Source: Roseibium marinum (lineage in GTDB: Bacteria > Pseudomonadota > Alphaproteobacteria > Rhizobiales > Stappiaceae). Taken from it: a stretch of DNA of 64,000 nt. Under the pieces are notes generated by a model that made no database searches, was not told the DNA's origin, and saw only the letters and a list, made by a program, of their open reading frames with translations. Positions within the stretch are counted from its first letter, which is position 1. Each line of letters begins with the position of its first letter. Shown piece by piece: positions 44,920 through 53,439 of the stretch. The stretch is taken from NCBI RefSeq assembly GCF_002906165.1, contig NZ_PPCN01000001.1, forward strand, positions 124,001 through 188,000, in the 5' to 3' direction. Position numbers and translations under genes: made by a program.

Positions 44920-45855
44920 TCAGTGCTCCTCGGTTGGTAAAACCGGTTTGGCAGGATCGAACCATATGTCGAATTCGATGCTTTCAATCAGAATTCCGCT
45001 GGCAATCAAACCCGCCGTTTCAGTCAAAATACCGGAGCCGGTAAACGCGGAATTATAACCGCCACCCCGGACCAGATAAACATATCCCTGCTGCACCGGA
45101 AATTTAATCCCGGTAAAAAACTGCCGGAAACCACTCACTCCTATCTGTGCCACCGTTTCAGCAAGCGCTTCCTCCAGATATCGCCTCAGGGAGGAACGCA
45201 TGTAGGATCCTGCCCGGCTTTCGACGCGGAATTGACGCAGCAGATAGAGCCTGGGCGTAAGGAACTGGTGCACTTTTTCATGTAGCAGAACAATTCGCTG
45301 GTCGTTTACTGTACCGCGGATACTAACGACGATGTTGCCCCACATGCTGGTGCTGCCCGTACCGGCTTTTAGCGTCGATGAAGGCTGAATAGTTGGCTTG
45401 TAGCGAAGACCCGGCGTCCGTGCAGGTGCAGAACCCACTGGAGCCCGGCCTCCCTTGTAGGTTCGCGGTGCGCCTCGGAACAATACCGCGAGCACCGCTT
45501 GAATTCCCAGGATGCTCACCGCTTTTGCAAAATGATCAGCCGCGGTATCGAGATCCCGTTCTGAGCTTGCGTTGTAAGTTCCCGACGCAAAGTCGTATAA
45601 GTGATCGAGGCCGGAGAAAACCGCCAGTCCAATGGCAACGGCTCCGACAGCAACAAGTATAATATCAATAATTTCCCCAACGCCAAATGCATGAGAAGCA
45701 ACCCAGGCAACCAGAACCGCTGCCACTATCGCGAGTGCCTCCGGTGTAAGAATTGCTTCGACTTGGCGGCGCGCCTCGGGACCGAGCTTATCCAAAGAAC
45801 GTCTCAAAACTGCTTCAAGCTTGCGCACAAATGGCCAACCGGCAACATGGCTCAT
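44920..45855 (-). CDS. Effector-like protein with membrane region and HExxH metallopeptidase motif
   Basis: A 311-residue protein. Residues about 41-80 contain two hydrophobic helices, and 100-128 (DLDTAADHFAKAVSILGIQAVLAVLF) resembles the pre-toxin region found before toxin domains in polymorphic toxins and type VI effectors. The C-terminal domain carries HEKVH (192-196), a zinc-protease motif, with downstream glutamates in LEEALAET (228-235) as candidate third ligands. GGAGG precedes ATG 45855. No PAAR, VgrG or secretion genes are near, so delivery is unknown. A polymorphic-toxin effector is the best guess; a housekeeping peptidase is less likely. Confidence 0.68.
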   Translation of the reverse strand: MSHVAGWPFVRKLEAVLRRSLDKLGPEARRQVEAILTPEALAIVAAVLVAWVASHAFGVGEIIDIILVAVGAVAIGLAVFSGLDHLYDFASGTYNASSERDLDTAADHFAKAVSILGIQAVLAVLFRGAPRTYKGGRAPVGSAPARTPGLRYKPTIQPSSTLKAGTGSTSMWGNIVVSIRGTVNDQRIVLLHEKVHQFLTPRLYLLRQFRVESRAGSYMRSSLRRYLEEALAETVAQIGVSGFRQFFTGIKFPVQQGYVYLVRGGGYNSAFTGSGILTETAGLIASGILIESIEFDIWFDPAKPVLPTEEH

Positions 45856-45868
45856 GTTAAGCCTCCAT

Positions 45869-45976
45869 CTATTGATCGAAATTGGTTTCATAAAACGACT
45901 TAAAAAACTGGCGGTATGATATTACACGCGGACGTTGCATGCGAGCAGTAATGTAGTTGCTCCGTTCAGCTGACAT
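45869..45976 (-). CDS. Very small protein upstream of the effector-like gene
   Basis: A 35-residue frame (MSAERSNYITARMQ..., ending FYETNFDQ) with an excellent AAAGGAG site seven nt before its ATG. It ends 13 nt before the effector-like gene, so the two would be co-transcribed. It is basic and aromatic-rich, with no known domain. It may be a leader peptide, a truncated gene or an adaptor. The call rests on the ribosome-binding site and position only. Confidence 0.35.
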   Translation of the reverse strand: MSAERSNYITARMQRPRVISYRQFFKSFYETNFDQ

Positions 45977-46259
45977 CGGCATCTCCTTTCGATGCCGTCT
46001 ACATAGTGCTCTCTGAAAAGATGGATCTGCCCGAAAAGCAGGAAGATCGGTCTGTCTGGAAGTTGTGGCGCCAAAACGGCATGTTGGAGAAAATTGTTTT
46101 TGGTTGTCTTCCCGGACAGGCAAAGCATGAGCCGGGACCAGGGAGGCACAAGTCTTTGTTGTCGCGATAGGTGTTCCATCGCCAATCCGCGTCCCCGTTC
46201 CCGGATCTTCGCGTCACGCCGCCCGGCAAACCGGGACAATGCCATCAAACGGGTGCCTA
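45977..46259. other. Intergenic region without a supported gene
   Basis: About 280 bp between the small upstream frame and the BCCT-associated membrane protein, all on the minus strand. Overlapping frames exist in several registers but none has domain character or a good start. It presumably holds the promoter of the effector/immunity unit. Confidence 0.4.
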
Positions 46260-46367
46260 TTAATCGCCGTCTTCTGGATCTTTCCTCATCACCAGCCAGA
46301 TCATGGCGCCGATAAAGGCGAACGTGCCGAGGTTGAGCAGCGTGTCGAGTGGGTCACCGATCAGCAT
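46260..46367 (-). CDS. Tiny single-helix membrane protein linked to the BCCT transporter
   Basis: A 35-residue frame with one clear transmembrane helix (NLGTFAFIGAMIWLVM) and a charged tail (RKDPEDGD). Its ATG lies inside the 3' end of the BCCT gene (14-nt overlap), with AAGGAAG upstream at suitable spacing. Small one-helix proteins often modulate transporters, so a BCCT accessory is plausible. Shorter than most annotation cut-offs. No homologue recognised. Confidence 0.55.
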   Translation of the reverse strand: MLIGDPLDTLLNLGTFAFIGAMIWLVMRKDPEDGD

Positions 46368-47865
46368 GGGTTGGCTTCCTTTTCGCGTCCTGCAACAGCG
46401 CCCGGACGAGGCAGGCGAAAAGAAGAACGGTGATGAAGACAAAGGGCAGGGCCCCAAGGGCAATCAGCTTTTTGACGGCCTGCAAAGAGCCGGACAGGAT
46501 CATGGCCGCCCCCAGAACGCCAAGCAGACCGCCCCAGATCACCCGCACCCTGACGCTTGGGTTCGGATCTCCGCCCGTGGAAAAGGTGCCGAGCACGAAA
46601 GCGGCGCTGACCACGCTGGTGACGATGAACAAAAACGCCGCCAGCACTGTGACAAGGGTTGTCAGCGTCGCGAAGGGCAGCCGGTCAAACAGGGCGAATG
46701 TCATGCGTTCGACGCTGGTCTGGGTCATGGCCAGCAGCTCACCGTTTCCGTTGAGGGTCTCATAGAGACCGACACCGCCGAAAGCGCCGAACCAGATGGT
46801 GGAAAAGAGTGTCGGCCCGATCAGCACGCCAAGCACAAACTCCCGGATGGTGCGGCCCTTGGAGATGCGCGCGACAAATACGCCGACAAATGGGCCCCAT
46901 GCGATCCACCAGACCATGTAGGTCAGCGTCCAGTCACGGAACCACATGTTGGCCTCGTTCCCGTAGAAGGTGAAGGTCTGCAATCCACGCGGGATCACAA
47001 CGGATATGTAGGTGCCGATGCCACCGATGATCGAGTTCATGAGATACTCGGAAGGACCGAGCACGATCGTGTAGCCCACAAGCGCGATCGCAAGTATCAT
47101 GGCGATGTTCGAAAGCCTGGCCATGCCGCTGCCCAGATCCACCAGGAGCGGCGGAATATAGGCGGCGATCATCACGAGGAACACGGCTCCGATCAGAACC
47201 GGACCGGCTGTCTGACTTCCGAAGAGAACGGAAATTCCGTCGGCAACCTGGAAGACGCCCATGGCGACCGATCCGGCCACCCCGATGGCGATGGCGGCAA
47301 TCGCCATGAAGTCGGAGAACCAGCCGACGATAATTGCCCAGCGTTCTCCCGGAAACAGGTTCTTGACCGGTGCGCTGACGAGCATCGGCGTGCCGCGCCG
47401 ATAGCTGAAATAGGCAATCGCAAGCGCTGTCGTTCCGTAGATCGCCCAGGCATGAATGCCCCAGTTGAAATTGGCGGCAAGCAGGGCTTGTTCCGCGGCG
47501 ATCGGCGCCGGGAACACCTCCCTGGCGAAATGGTAATGGGTCAGCGGTTCCGCGACGGCCCAGAACAGGAGACCGACCCCCATCCCGGCCGCGAACAGCA
47601 TGGCGATCCAGGTCGGTGTCGGGTACTCCGGCCGGTCCGTGTCCGCGCCAAGGCGGATGTCGCCGAATTTCGTGAAGGTCAGGCCGAGGCAGAACAGCAG
47701 CATGAGCGTGACCGACAGCATCACGAACCAGCCGCGACTGACGAAATACTGATCGACGATTGTGCTGGCAATGGCAAGCAGGCCCGCCGGGTCGATCACG
47801 CCCCAAAGGCCTATCAGGGCGCACAGGCTAATCGAGGCCGTCAGCAAGGAACGTGAGGCTTGCAT
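46354..47865 (-). CDS. BCCT family transporter (betaine/carnitine/choline type)
   Basis: A 503-residue inner-membrane transporter with twelve predicted helices. Family signatures: GMGVGLLFWAVAEPL in the glycine-rich helix, and MVWWIAWGPFVGVFVARISKGRT, the tryptophan-rich motif. It would import a quaternary ammonium compound such as glycine betaine or a related osmolyte, probably with Na+. The N- and C-terminal tails are short, so osmosensing of the BetP type is unlikely. The gene overlaps the tiny membrane protein at its 3' end; upstream lies the tandem repeat and pseudogene region. Confidence 0.93.
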   Translation of the reverse strand: MQASRSLLTASISLCALIGLWGVIDPAGLLAIASTIVDQYFVSRGWFVMLSVTLMLLFCLGLTFTKFGDIRLGADTDRPEYPTPTWIAMLFAAGMGVGLLFWAVAEPLTHYHFAREVFPAPIAAEQALLAANFNWGIHAWAIYGTTALAIAYFSYRRGTPMLVSAPVKNLFPGERWAIIVGWFSDFMAIAAIAIGVAGSVAMGVFQVADGISVLFGSQTAGPVLIGAVFLVMIAAYIPPLLVDLGSGMARLSNIAMILAIALVGYTIVLGPSEYLMNSIIGGIGTYISVVIPRGLQTFTFYGNEANMWFRDWTLTYMVWWIAWGPFVGVFVARISKGRTIREFVLGVLIGPTLFSTIWFGAFGGVGLYETLNGNGELLAMTQTSVERMTFALFDRLPFATLTTLVTVLAAFLFIVTSVVSAAFVLGTFSTGGDPNPSVRVRVIWGGLLGVLGAAMILSGSLQAVKKLIALGALPFVFITVLLFACLVRALLQDAKRKPTHADR

Positions 47866-47945
47866 GCTGTTTCCCGGTGTTCAGGTTCAGTCGGACCGCA
47901 GTTTCGCGCCTCGTCTCCGTTTAATCAATCCCGGCCTTTTGTGCC

Positions 47946-48005
47946 CGCTTGCCGGGACCTCGCTTGGCAGGACCCCGCTTGCCAGGACCCCGCTTGGCAG
48001 GACAT
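47946..48005. repeat. 15-bp tandem repeat, four copies
   Basis: Unit CGCTTGSCRGGACCC starts at 47946, 47961, 47976 and 47991, with a few substitutions between copies (S and R mark alternating bases). It lies directly at the left border of the decayed NMT1-like gene fragment and 80 bp upstream of the BCCT start. It may mark the deletion junction that removed the rest of the gene. Confidence 0.85.
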
Positions 48006-48165
48006 TGTCTGAACGGTTTGGTGAAGGCTTCGATGAAAGGCTGACGGTACGCGGGCGAACATCGGGAAGAAGTTGCTGAAACCACTACCGGACGGAGGCC
48101 TGGGTCCGGTTATCGCCAAGGAGCCGGAAAGTGCGGCGACAACTATTGTTACAGAAAGAATATAG
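48006..48165 (+). pseudogene. Decayed 3' fragment of an NMT1/ThiY-like binding-protein gene
   Basis: From 48021 the DNA reads VKASMKG, then a stop where the intact protein at 43370-44359 has Trp, then RYAGEH-EEVAE, matching [20 protein letters not shown] codon by codon. After a frame change, 48094-48165 encodes GGLGPVIAKEPESAATTIVTERI followed by a stop, matching the intact C-terminus [23 protein letters not shown]. The middle (about 40 codons) and the whole 5' part are missing. Several silent differences show an old paralogue rather than a recent copy. The remaining DNA to 48306 is AT-rich and holds the promoter of the GGDEF-EAL gene. Confidence 0.88.
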
Positions 48166-48306
48166 TTAAAAATACCTACAAAAACGGAATTCCCGGTCCA
48201 GTTTCTTTTCGAGTTAACGTATTTAACCCTCCAGAAATTATTTCATGGTTCTCTCCAAAATAGATATGCAGATCTAAACTGTGAATATGATTTTGGAAGG
48301 CGCGTT

Positions 48307-50568
48307 TTGTCTGAAAAAGCAGACATCCTTAACTTGGCGGAAGGGATGGATAAGCGGGCTCTGACCGGGCAAAAGCATCCAAAGCCAGCAATTCTGGGCA
48401 TTCCTTCCGGCTTCATCATCTTCCTCATGTTCTGTGCGGTCATTTTCTCTTTCGGAGCCGTTCTGTTCAAAGTCCTGGTGGCCGAAAGGCAAGCGGCGGC
48501 CCGGGAAATCAAGTCGGTTTCGCGCGTCTTTGAAAATCACAAGCACGCTCTCCTGAAGGAAATGGAGCGCTACGCCGCTTCGAACGCGGCTTATGAAAAC
48601 ACCGAGACCCACCCTTCGATCGATTGGATCGGGTCCCGCTTCGGTGTGGATATGGCGCTGGATTTCAAGCACGATTACACGGCGGTCCTGGACAAGGACC
48701 GGAACGTCATATTCGCGACTGATTTACATGGGCACACGAATGCGGACATTTACACCCGCCAGATCGACGAGCAACTGGAAGCTACGTTAACCGTCATCCG
48801 GAAAAAATACCGGCAGGGCCTGGTCCGGTCCGCGGGTCAGGTCCGTTTTGCAGGTGAGCTGAGCGACATCTCGGGCGTCGACATCGTCGAAATCGACGGC
48901 AGACCCAACATCGCTGCCGCATTTGCGATCGTGCCGGATCCGGGCGGGATCGACATGACGTACGGCCCGCCGAACATTCTGCTCACCATCTTCAAAATCG
49001 ACACGGTTCATCTCGGCAACCTGCTGGCGAGCCTGTCGCTGGACAACCTGAAATTCGTCACCGAAGTCCCGGACGAAATGATCTCGGTTCCACTCGCCAA
49101 CAATGCGGGTGAGGTTCTTGGCTACCTTGCCTGGTATCCCATGAGCCGGGCGTCCTCGATTATCCTGTCCTCGATCCCGATCCTGCTGATCTCGCTCGGC
49201 ATCATACTGACGATCGCGCTGGTCACGATGCGCCAGAATGCGCATGCCCGGCGGAGCCTTGCCCGGCGGGAAAAGGAAGCACGACACACGGCAAATCACG
49301 ATTCCATGACCGGATTTGCATCCAGGGGCTATTTTCACACCTTGGCCGCGAACTGGCTGATGGTGCGTGCAGCGCTGCGCAATCGCGCCTCCGTCATTTA
49401 TCTCGATCTCGATAATCTGAAGCAGGTGAACGATATTCATGGCCACGCCGCCGGTGACCAATTGATTGTCGAACAAGCACGCCGTATTCGCCAGGTGCTG
49501 GGTTCGAACGGGCTGATCGGCCGTATCGGTGGTGACGAATTCGTCATTCTGACCGACCGGTGGGGTGCCGGGAAACCGCAGCAGTCGGAAATCGAGGAAC
49601 TGTTCCGGATCCTGAGCTTGCCGGTCTCCTTTGAAGACAAGCAGATAGAAACCTCGTGCAGCGCCGGCATCGCGCGTTTCCCGGAACACGGACGCAAGCT
49701 GCCCGAGCTGATCCGCGCGGCGGATATCGCCCTCCACCGATGCAAACAGGAACAGAAAAACTCTTTCCGTTATTATGACGAACGCATGGATGACCAGTTG
49801 CGCGAGCAGCGCGAACTCCGGATAGACCTGGTTTCCGCAATTCGGGAAAACGAGCTTGAGCTTTTCTATCAGCCGATCGTCACGGCCCGGACCGAAGTAG
49901 CCGTCTTCTATGAAGCCCTGATCAGGTGGCGTCATCCAAGGCGCGGGCTGGTTTCTCCCGGTGTCTTCCTGCCTGTTGCCCGTAACGCGCGCATGATGCC
50001 GGAAATCGGCACCTGGGTGCTTGAGCGCGCCCTTGGCGAGGCTCGTGGCTGGGAAACCGCCGGGGTGTCCATAAACGTCTGCACCAGCCAGATCCGGATG
50101 CCTGGCTTTGCCGAACAGGTCGGAGACCTGTTGGCGCGAAATGAGTTTCCCGCCGACCGCCTGATACTGGAAATCACCGAAGACCTGTTGATGGAAGAAG
50201 GCGCTGAGACGCTTCGCACGATCCGGAAACTCCGCGATCTCGGGGTCCGGCTTGCCATCGACGATTTCGGAACCGGATACTCAAGCCTGAGCTATCTGCA
50301 CAAATTCCGGTTCGACAAGATGAAGATCGACCGCAGTTTCGTCTCCCGTATCGGTCAGGAAGACGAAGCCGACACGCTAGTCCGCTCCATGTTGGGACTT
50401 GCGAAGGCAATGGGCATGCAAACCGTCGGCGAAGGGGTTGAAACCACCGCGCAGAAGGAATTTCTCGTCGATGCCGGTTGCGAATATCTGCAGGGCTATC
50501 TGTTCGGAAAACCCGCGCCTCTGAGCGAACTGGACCTTTCGCAATTCCGCCAAAGTGCCACCGCCTGA
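48307..50568 (+). CDS. Membrane-bound GGDEF-EAL protein with periplasmic CHASE4-like sensor
   Basis: A 753-residue cyclic-di-GMP enzyme. First helix about 35-58, extracytoplasmic sensor about 60-280 (CHASE4-like, from its spacing and the AVLDKDRNVIFATD-type strands), second helix about 283-308. The GGDEF signature IGGDEF is at 407-412 and the EAL signature EALIRW at 536-541, with DDFGTGYSSLSYL further on. It starts with TTG at 48307, supported by GGAAGG six nt upstream; an internal ATG at 48346 is less likely. No neighbour suggests the signal. It is separate in sequence from the other GGDEF-EAL protein in the window, which has HAMP and PAS. Confidence 0.93.
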   Translation: MSEKADILNLAEGMDKRALTGQKHPKPAILGIPSGFIIFLMFCAVIFSFGAVLFKVLVAERQAAAREIKSVSRVFENHKHALLKEMERYAASNAAYENTETHPSIDWIGSRFGVDMALDFKHDYTAVLDKDRNVIFATDLHGHTNADIYTRQIDEQLEATLTVIRKKYRQGLVRSAGQVRFAGELSDISGVDIVEIDGRPNIAAAFAIVPDPGGIDMTYGPPNILLTIFKIDTVHLGNLLASLSLDNLKFVTEVPDEMISVPLANNAGEVLGYLAWYPMSRASSIILSSIPILLISLGIILTIALVTMRQNAHARRSLARREKEARHTANHDSMTGFASRGYFHTLAANWLMVRAALRNRASVIYLDLDNLKQVNDIHGHAAGDQLIVEQARRIRQVLGSNGLIGRIGGDEFVILTDRWGAGKPQQSEIEELFRILSLPVSFEDKQIETSCSAGIARFPEHGRKLPELIRAADIALHRCKQEQKNSFRYYDERMDDQLREQRELRIDLVSAIRENELELFYQPIVTARTEVAVFYEALIRWRHPRRGLVSPGVFLPVARNARMMPEIGTWVLERALGEARGWETAGVSINVCTSQIRMPGFAEQVGDLLARNEFPADRLILEITEDLLMEEGAETLRTIRKLRDLGVRLAIDDFGTGYSSLSYLHKFRFDKMKIDRSFVSRIGQEDEADTLVRSMLGLAKAMGMQTVGEGVETTAQKEFLVDAGCEYLQGYLFGKPAPLSELDLSQFRQSATA

Positions 50569-50581
50569 CGGTTGGCGCCTT

Positions 50582-50621
50582 TGCGTCTGAAAAAGACGCA
50601 GGCAGATCCCGGCCTGCCTGC
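50582..50621. terminator. Paired hairpins in a convergent gap
   Basis: TGCGTCT/AGACGCA with a GAAAA loop (50582-50600) and GCAGGCA/TGCCTGC with a 10-nt loop (50598-50621) lie between the ends of the GGDEF-EAL gene and preA. A bidirectional terminator is likely, although no long T run follows. Confidence 0.55.
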
Positions 50622-50645
50622 GGCCCCTATTGAGTACAGCCGGTA

Positions 50646-51959
50646 TTATTCGGCGGCTTCTTTGACGGCCATCGGGTTGTTCGGATGCGTCGTCCAGTTG
50701 GCATAGTCTTTCTCGACCGGCCGCTTTGTGCGCGGATCGATGCTGCCCGCGGCCATCGGCTCCAGGGTAATGCAGTTCTCGACCGGACAGACATTGACGC
50801 AGAGATTGCAGCCGACGCATTCCTCGTCGATCACCTCGAACTTGCGTGCACCGTCCACCATGCTGGTGATCGCCTGGTGGGACGTGTCCTCGCAGGCGAT
50901 GTGGCAGCGGCCGCATTTGATGCACAGATCCTGATCGATCTTGGCCTTGGCGATGTAGTTGAGGTTGAGATATTGCCAGTCGGTTACATTCGGCACGGCA
51001 GCACCGGTGAACTGATCGACGGATGTGTGGCCCTTCTCGTCCATCCAGTCGCCGAGGCCGTCGATCATGTCCTGAACGACCTTGAATCCGTAGGTCATGG
51101 CCGCGGTGCAGACCTGAACCGTGCCGGCGCCGAGCGCCATGAACTCGGCGGCGTCGCGCCATGTGGTGACGCCGCCAATGCCGGAGATCGGCAAGCCGCG
51201 GGTTACCGGATCGCGGGCGATCTCCGCCACCATGTTGAGCGCGATCGGTTTGACGGCGGGACCGCAATAGCCGCCATGAGCTCCCTTGCCATCGACAGTC
51301 GGAGACGGCGACATCATGTCGAGATCGACACCCGTGATCGAATTGATGGTGTTGATCAGCGACACAGCGTCCGCCCCGCCGGCGTGGGCGGCCTGGGCAG
51401 GCTTGCGGACATCGGTGATGTTCGGTGTCAGCTTGACGATGCAGGGCATGCGCGAATGCTGTTTCACCCAGCGTGTCACCATCTCGATATATTCGGGAAC
51501 CTGACCGACGGCCGAGCCCATGCCGCGTTCGCTCATGCCGTGGGGACAGCCGAAATTGAGCTCGACACCGTCCGCGCCGGTGTCCTCCACCTTGCGCAGG
51601 ATGTCGATCCAGCTCTGCTCCTCGCACGGGACCATCAGCGAGACAACCAGCGCCCGGTCCGGCCAGTCGCGCTTGACCTGCTTGATCTCGCGAAGATTGA
51701 CCTCCAGCGGCCGGTCGGTGATCAGCTCGATATTGTTGAGACCGATCAACTGCCGGTCCTTGCCGTGGATGGCGCCATACCGTGGTCCGTTGACATTGAC
51801 GACGGGAGGATCTTCGCCCAGCGTTTTCCAGACGACGCCGCCCCAGCCGGCCTTGAAGGCCCTGACGACGTTGTATTCCTTGTCGGTCGGCGGCGCGGAG
51901 GCCAGCCAGAACGGGTTCGGCGATTTGATGCCGATAAACTCTGTTCGCAAGTCAGCCAT
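50646..51959 (-). CDS. preA: NAD-dependent dihydropyrimidine dehydrogenase, catalytic subunit
   Basis: A 437-residue subunit that reduces uracil and thymine to dihydropyrimidines in the reductive pathway. The N-terminal FMN TIM barrel (about 1-310) contains VELNFGCPHGMSERGMGSA with the substrate-contact asparagine and the active-site cysteine region. The C-terminal ferredoxin domain has two 4Fe-4S motifs (CIKCGRCHIACE and CVGCNLCVNVCP). It lies 35 bp after preT in the same direction. Dihydropyrimidinase and beta-ureidopropionase genes are not in this window. Confidence 0.95.
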   Translation of the reverse strand: MADLRTEFIGIKSPNPFWLASAPPTDKEYNVVRAFKAGWGGVVWKTLGEDPPVVNVNGPRYGAIHGKDRQLIGLNNIELITDRPLEVNLREIKQVKRDWPDRALVVSLMVPCEEQSWIDILRKVEDTGADGVELNFGCPHGMSERGMGSAVGQVPEYIEMVTRWVKQHSRMPCIVKLTPNITDVRKPAQAAHAGGADAVSLINTINSITGVDLDMMSPSPTVDGKGAHGGYCGPAVKPIALNMVAEIARDPVTRGLPISGIGGVTTWRDAAEFMALGAGTVQVCTAAMTYGFKVVQDMIDGLGDWMDEKGHTSVDQFTGAAVPNVTDWQYLNLNYIAKAKIDQDLCIKCGRCHIACEDTSHQAITSMVDGARKFEVIDEECVGCNLCVNVCPVENCITLEPMAAGSIDPRTKRPVEKDYANWTTHPNNPMAVKEAAE

Positions 51960-51994
51960 GTCGGCTCTCCCTCAAATGCGTAACGCCGGGCGCT

Positions 51995-53341
51995 TCAGGC
52001 GCTCAGGGCGGCGTTGATGCTTTCAGCGGCAATCTTTCCGTCTTCGACGGCGGCGACCGTCAGGTCCTCGCCGCCAAGCACGCAATCGCCGCCGGCCCAG
52101 ACATCGGCGAGGCTCGTCTTGCGGTCCGCGTCGACCACGATACGGCCCTTCTCGAGGGACAGGGCACCGCCCAGATCCGCCTGCACCAGTGTCTGGCCGA
52201 CCGCCTTGAACACCATGTCCGCGGGCAGGGTGACGGTCTCGCCGGTGCCGGTGAGGGAGCCATTCTGCTCCCGGGTCCGCTCCAGTTCAATGGAGGTGAC
52301 GGCGCCGTTTTGTGCGACGAGCGCCTTCGGCTGCATCCATGTCATGATCCGCACGCCGCTGGTCTGAGCCAGGTGCTGCTCATAATCGGAGGCATTCATC
52401 CGGTCCTGGCCGCGCCGGTAGGCAATGGTGACATCCTCCGCCCCGAGCAGCTTGGTCTGAACGGCGATATCGACCGCGGTCATGCCGCCGCCGATCACGA
52501 CGATGCGGCGGCCCACCGGAAGGGTGGAGAGATCGTCCGCCTGGCGCAGGTCGGCAATGTAGTCGACCGCATCCAGGGAGCCGCTCTTGTCTTCGCCGTC
52601 GATGCCGAGTGCATTGACGCTGCCAAGGCCGATGCCGAGAAACACCGCGTCAAAGCCGGCCCGCAATTCGGCCAGGTCCAGATTTGCGCCGACGCGCATC
52701 CCGGTCTTGAGCTCGATGCCGCCGATGGAGAGGATGAAATCCACTTCGCGGGCAGCGAATTCGTCGACCGATTTATAGGAGGCGATGCCGTATTCGTTCA
52801 GGCCGCCGGCTTTTTCCCTGGCGTCGAACAGGGTGACGTCGTGACCGTGAACGGCAAGGCGGTGAGCACAGGAAAGACCCGCCGGCCCTGCTCCGACCAC
52901 GGCGACCTTCTTGCCCGTCGGCGCGCCGCGCGTGAAGGGCGATGCCCCGTGTTCGCCCATATAATGATCGGTGGCGTAGCGTTGCAGCTCGCCGATCTTC
53001 ACCGGCTTGCCTTCCGCCACCTCCCGCACGCACACCTCTTCGCACAGGGTTTCCGTGGGGCAGACTCGGGCGCACATGCCCCCGAGGATATTCTGCTCGA
53101 AGATTGTCTTTGCCGAACCGGTGGGGTTGCCGGTCGAAATCTGGCGGATGAATTGCGGAATGTCGATACTGGTCGGGCAGGCCTGCATGCACGGCGCGTC
53201 GTAGCAGAAGTAGCAGCGGTCGGCTTCCACCAGGGCTTCATGCGGGTCCAGCAGTGGGTGCAGGTCGCTGAAATTCTCTGCGTACGCGTCGTCGGGCAAA
53301 CGCCCGGTGGCAATATCCGGACCGGCGGTGGTCTGGGTCAT
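51995..53341 (-). CDS. preT: NAD-dependent dihydropyrimidine dehydrogenase, electron-transfer subunit
   Basis: A 448-residue flavoprotein resembling the glutamate synthase small chain. The N-terminal Fe-S domain has CYFCYDAPCMQACP and GGMCARVCPTETLCEEVC; FAD binds at GAGPAGLSCAHRL and NAD(H) at VVIGGGMTAVDIA. It passes electrons from NADH to PreA. Start choice: ATG 53341 has GGAG upstream; ATG 53368, nine codons earlier, is also possible. A RutR-like palindrome lies 83 bp upstream. Confidence 0.93.
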   Translation of the reverse strand: MTQTTAGPDIATGRLPDDAYAENFSDLHPLLDPHEALVEADRCYFCYDAPCMQACPTSIDIPQFIRQISTGNPTGSAKTIFEQNILGGMCARVCPTETLCEEVCVREVAEGKPVKIGELQRYATDHYMGEHGASPFTRGAPTGKKVAVVGAGPAGLSCAHRLAVHGHDVTLFDAREKAGGLNEYGIASYKSVDEFAAREVDFILSIGGIELKTGMRVGANLDLAELRAGFDAVFLGIGLGSVNALGIDGEDKSGSLDAVDYIADLRQADDLSTLPVGRRIVVIGGGMTAVDIAVQTKLLGAEDVTIAYRRGQDRMNASDYEQHLAQTSGVRIMTWMQPKALVAQNGAVTSIELERTREQNGSLTGTGETVTLPADMVFKAVGQTLVQADLGGALSLEKGRIVVDADRKTSLADVWAGGDCVLGGEDLTVAAVEDGKIAAESINAALSA

Positions 53342-53423
53342 GGAGATCTCCGGAAGGTTGGCGATCATTTTCGGATGGCTTCCTTCATTTGGCGAGGGAG
53401 CTCGAAATCCATTGGAAGAAAAT

Positions 53424-53439
53424 TTGAACAGTTAGTCAA
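53424..53439. promoter_or_regulatory. RutR-like operator upstream of preTA
   Basis: On the minus strand this reads TTGACTAACTGTTCAA, matching TTGACCA-N2-TGGTCAA at 12 of 14 defined positions. It is in the AT-rich leader region (53369-53642) before preT, where no gene is seen. Together with the better site at 43143-43158 it suggests one regulon. Confidence 0.5.

Noticed and set aside
46303..47856. 517-codon plus-strand frame
   Set aside because: Opposite the BCCT transporter, whose membrane motifs are clear.
47946..48005. Possible CRISPR array
   Set aside because: Direct repeats of 15 bp without spacers are a simple tandem repeat; no cas genes.
47762..48079. Plus-strand frame encoding repeated Leu-Gly-Arg-Thr-Pro units
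   Set aside because: Created by the 15-bp tandem repeat; it overlaps the BCCT start region and the pseudogene and has no coding support.
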